DNA from: Gordonia spumicola
GTDB lineage: Bacteria > Actinomycetota > Actinomycetes > Mycobacteriales > Mycobacteriaceae
DNA: 39,320 bases
Direction of reading: 5' to 3'
NCBI RefSeq assembly: GCF_009932475.1
Contig: NZ_BJOV01000007.1
Coordinates: forward strand, 1-39,320
Positions 38,449-39,320 of this stretch are shown here, in pieces. Within the stretch, counting starts at the first letter, position 1; every line of letters starts with the position of its first letter. The translations under genes and the position numbers were made by a program. The notes below the pieces were generated by a model, which saw only the letters and a list, made by a program, of their open reading frames with translations, searched no databases and was not told the origin of the DNA.

Positions 38449-39320
38449 CTCACGACCGCGACGCTGCCGTCCTCCGAAGCCACGACCAGCGAACGGCCGT
38501 CGGGCGCTACCGCGACCGACGTCAACGGTCGACCCGCGTTCACCGTGCACCGACTGCCGGTCCGCAGATCGACGACGATCACCTGGCCGGTGGCCGTGGC
38601 AGCGGCGATCGCCCGATCGCCCACCAGGGCGAGGTCGTCGACGCTCCCCGGCAGCGGCGCCGTCAGGTCCGCGGCGACTCCCACCCGTTCGGGCGCGCTC
38701 AGCGGAATCCGGAGGATCCGACTGGACAGGCTCGACGTCATCGCCACGTAGGCGGTGTCGCCGCTGACGACGACACCGTTCATCCCGGTGCCGTTGACGA
38801 CGCGGTTCGGTGCGAGATTCTTCGGCGCGCGGGCGGTCCAGGCGCGGTCGATCGTTCCGTTCTTGCGGACCTTCACGACACCGAGGTTCGAGTCACCGAC
38901 GTACATCGTGCCGTCGGCGGTGATCGCCAGCCCGTTCGGCATGCCGAGCCCACGAGCGATCGTCGTGACCGCCGGCTTCCGCTCGGCCGGGTCGAACGAC
39001 ACGATGCGCCCGGTCAGGGGCAGTCCCGGAACCATGTTGATCGGATTGTCGCCCGATGTCGCGTACATGCGACCGTCCGGCCCGAGGCGGACCGAGCCGG
39101 GAGCGTGCACCCGGACCGCGCCGACGTGTCGCCCGTGTGCGTCGTACCTGTCGATCACGTTCTGCAGGTGCGCGAGACCCAGAGGTCACCGTCCCTGTCG
39201 TATCCGATGTTCTCCGCCCAGCTCACCACGGGAACCGGCGCCGGAATCAGCACCCGGACCGACGACCGGCCGCATATCGGGCCGGCGACGGCCTCGGGCA
39301 CGGACGGCACCGCCATCGCC
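38445..39320 (-). CDS. SMP-30-like propeller, right copy, partial and frameshifted
   Basis: Mirror of 1-876, cut by the end of the window and carrying the same one-base deficit (near 39165-39171). Confidence 0.6.

Overview
The window is one ~19.6 kb gene region written twice: bases 1-19595 and 19726-39320 are reverse complements of each other, base 1 pairing with base 39320, around a ~130 bp centre (19596-19725). Outside the centre, the arm differences I could find by comparing the two copies of each gene are about twenty small indels, mostly in homopolymers. I found no scattered synonymous substitutions. The whole palindrome therefore looks like one molecule or assembly path read out and back (a fold-back), not an old duplication, although a real giant palindrome cannot be excluded from sequence alone. 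Each gene is annotated in both arms, with a note on which arm carries the intact frame.

The DNA is high-GC, with GTG/TTG starts and tight ATGA/GTGA gene overlaps. It carries a ddn-fadA5-cyp125 block in the same order and orientations as Mycobacterium tuberculosis Rv3547-Rv3546-Rv3545c. This points to a Mycobacteriales actinobacterium such as Gordonia, Rhodococcus or a relative; the genus is a guess.

Layout of one arm (left coordinates). (1) 1-1280: the 3' part of an SMP-30-like beta-propeller gene overlapping a MepB-family gene. (2) 1306-2882, minus strand: an HSL-family esterase followed by a TetR regulator. (3) A divergent control region with a near-palindrome (2956-2975). (4) 2997-15943, plus strand: an eleven-gene run with overlaps or very short gaps. 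It encodes a small unknown protein, a glutamine-synthetase-like ligase, a PhyH-type Fe/2-oxoglutarate dioxygenase, an aldehyde dehydrogenase, a Zn alcohol dehydrogenase, a class-I glutamine-amidotransferase-type (PuuD-like) hydrolase, an AMP-forming acyl ligase, a type I Baeyer-Villiger monooxygenase, a saccharopine-dehydrogenase-like enzyme, an imine-reductase-like enzyme and a two-domain FAD oxidoreductase. (5) A 28-bp-stem hairpin between convergent genes. (6) 16036-17680, minus strand: fadA5 then a Ddn-family gene. (7) A divergent promoter with two KstR-like boxes. (8) 17833-19562: cyp125 and a ketosteroid-isomerase-like gene, immediately followed by the fold.

Parts 6-8 belong to sterol side-chain catabolism. 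Part 4, with the esterase in part 2, is the most novel content. It combines the gamma-glutamylation logic of the Puu pathway (ligase plus gamma-glutamyl hydrolase) with the Baeyer-Villiger/esterase/ADH/ALDH/CoA-ligase logic of cyclic-ketone degradation and two imine-handling reductases. I infer a catabolic pathway for an amine, possibly alicyclic; the substrate is unknown.
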